From the NCBI RefSeq assembly GCF_001426745.1, contig NZ_LMFI01000010.1:1028158-1092157 (forward strand): a stretch of DNA of 64,000 bases. The letters run 5' to 3'. Position numbers and translations under genes: made by a program. Under the pieces are notes generated by a model, which was not told the DNA's origin, searched no databases, and worked only from the letters and a program-made list of their open reading frames with translations. Below are positions 63,561 through 64,000 of the stretch, one piece after another (the stretch's first letter is position 1; every line of letters starts with the position of its first letter). The stretch comes from Nocardioides sp. Root140. Its GTDB lineage: Bacteria > Actinomycetota > Actinomycetes > Propionibacteriales > Nocardioidaceae.

Positions 63561-64000
63561 TCACACCAGGCCGCGTGCCCGGGCCTGCACCCCTGCCTGG
63601 AAGCGGCTGCGGGCGTCGAGCAGGTCCATCAGTCCCGCGACCCGGCGCCGCACCGTGCGGGCGCTGACCTGCAGCTGCCGCGCGATCGCGTCGTCGCCCA
63701 GGCCCGCGGTCAGCAGGGTCAGCAGGGGCAGGTCGACGAGGTGCCCCTCTGCCGCCCCGGTGGCGGAGGGTGCGTCACCGCCGAACGCCGACTCGAGGGG
63801 TACGGCGCGCTCCCACAACGCCTCGAACAGCATCACCAGCGCGTCGAGCAACGCCGACGGCCCGATCAGCAGGCCGGTCGAGCCGACCGACTCGGCGTCC
63901 ATCGTCAACGGGATCAGCGCCACCCGGCGGTCCGCGATCGACATCTTCAACGGCAGCCCGGCCAGCACGCGCGCCTCCTCGCCGGCGTCGGCCGCGGCGG
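63561..64000 (-). CDS. LuxR-type HTH regulator with TrmB-like N-terminus, partial
   Basis: This gene runs off the right edge; only its last ~146 codons are visible, and the frame stays open to base 64000. The end has the LuxR-type HTH (LTAGLGDDAIARQLQVSART, VRRRVAGLMDLLDARSRFQ), and the preceding EEARVLAGLPLKMSIADRRV aligns with EEARVFSNVPINLTVFDRKR of the regulator at 55943-56920. The two are paralogues. It is upstream of, and on the same strand as, the S8 protease. The N-terminal half is outside the window, so the full architecture is inferred from the paralogue. Confidence 0.85.
   Translation of the reverse strand, partial: AAADAGEEARVLAGLPLKMSIADRRVALIPLTMDAESVGSTGLLIGPSALLDALVMLFEALWERAVPLESAFGGDAPSATGAAEGHLVDLPLLTLLTAGLGDDAIARQLQVSARTVRRRVAGLMDLLDARSRFQAGVQARARGLV

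Overview
The window is very GC-rich and gene-dense, with many GTG starts and many 4-base stop/start overlaps. Several genes appear to have leaderless promoters, with a TANNNT box 5-7 bases before the start codon. An F420-type (LLM) oxidoreductase, a WXG100-like protein, a DUF222/HNH protein and KstR-like operators point to a high-GC actinobacterium. A member of the Nocardioidaceae such as Nocardioides is my best guess from gene content alone. I saw no rRNA, tRNA, CRISPR array, insertion sequence or phage block. The window looks chromosomal and is cut at its right end inside a regulator gene.

Layout. 0-6 kb: a secreted PxKF-type Ig-like protein, then two tandem Ser/Thr kinases whose extracellular halves are FG-GAP/VCBS calcium-loop repeats, an integrin-like sensor design. 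6-17 kb: a GH38 alpha-mannosidase, a phytoene-dehydrogenase-like oxidoreductase, a lipoprotein, an aldo/keto reductase, a divergent MarR/EamA pair with two operators 21 bp apart, a DUF222-HNH protein, and a small hypothetical coupled to an MFS transporter. 17-24 kb: a probable steroid or lipid catabolic block (NTF2-like protein, LLM oxidoreductase, DUF1214-like protein, PhoX-like protein, SDR, sulfotransferase). It carries two copies of a KstR-like operator, and the SDR start region is triplicated so that two 8-residue upstream ORFs feed into it by ATGA overlaps. 24-26 kb: a three-gene type VII secretion-like module (small partner, WXG100-like protein, possible immunity or accessory protein).

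26-34 kb: a cytochrome P450 and an operon of MFS-fusion, SGNH hydrolase and sucrase/ferredoxin-like genes, with a large LAL regulator upstream. 34-47 kb: histidine utilisation in two blocks on the minus strand (M20 amidohydrolase-hutF-hutI, and hutU-hutH). Between them lie a nitroreductase, an M20 peptidase coupled to an MFS transporter, a membrane protein, a DUF1992 protein and a uridine-kinase-like protein. Together the hut genes take histidine to N-formylglutamate, and the M20 enzyme is the candidate for the last hydrolysis. 47-54 kb: a TauE/SafE exporter behind an unusual AT-rich promoter, then an FtsX-type ABC transporter divergent from a DesK/LiaS-like two-component system. 54-64 kb: an M4 metalloprotease and an S8 subtilase, each beside a gene for the same kind of LuxR-type single-domain regulator, with PhzF, MFS and DUF3592 genes between them.

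Most function calls rest on motif recognition in the translated sequence. No database search was run.
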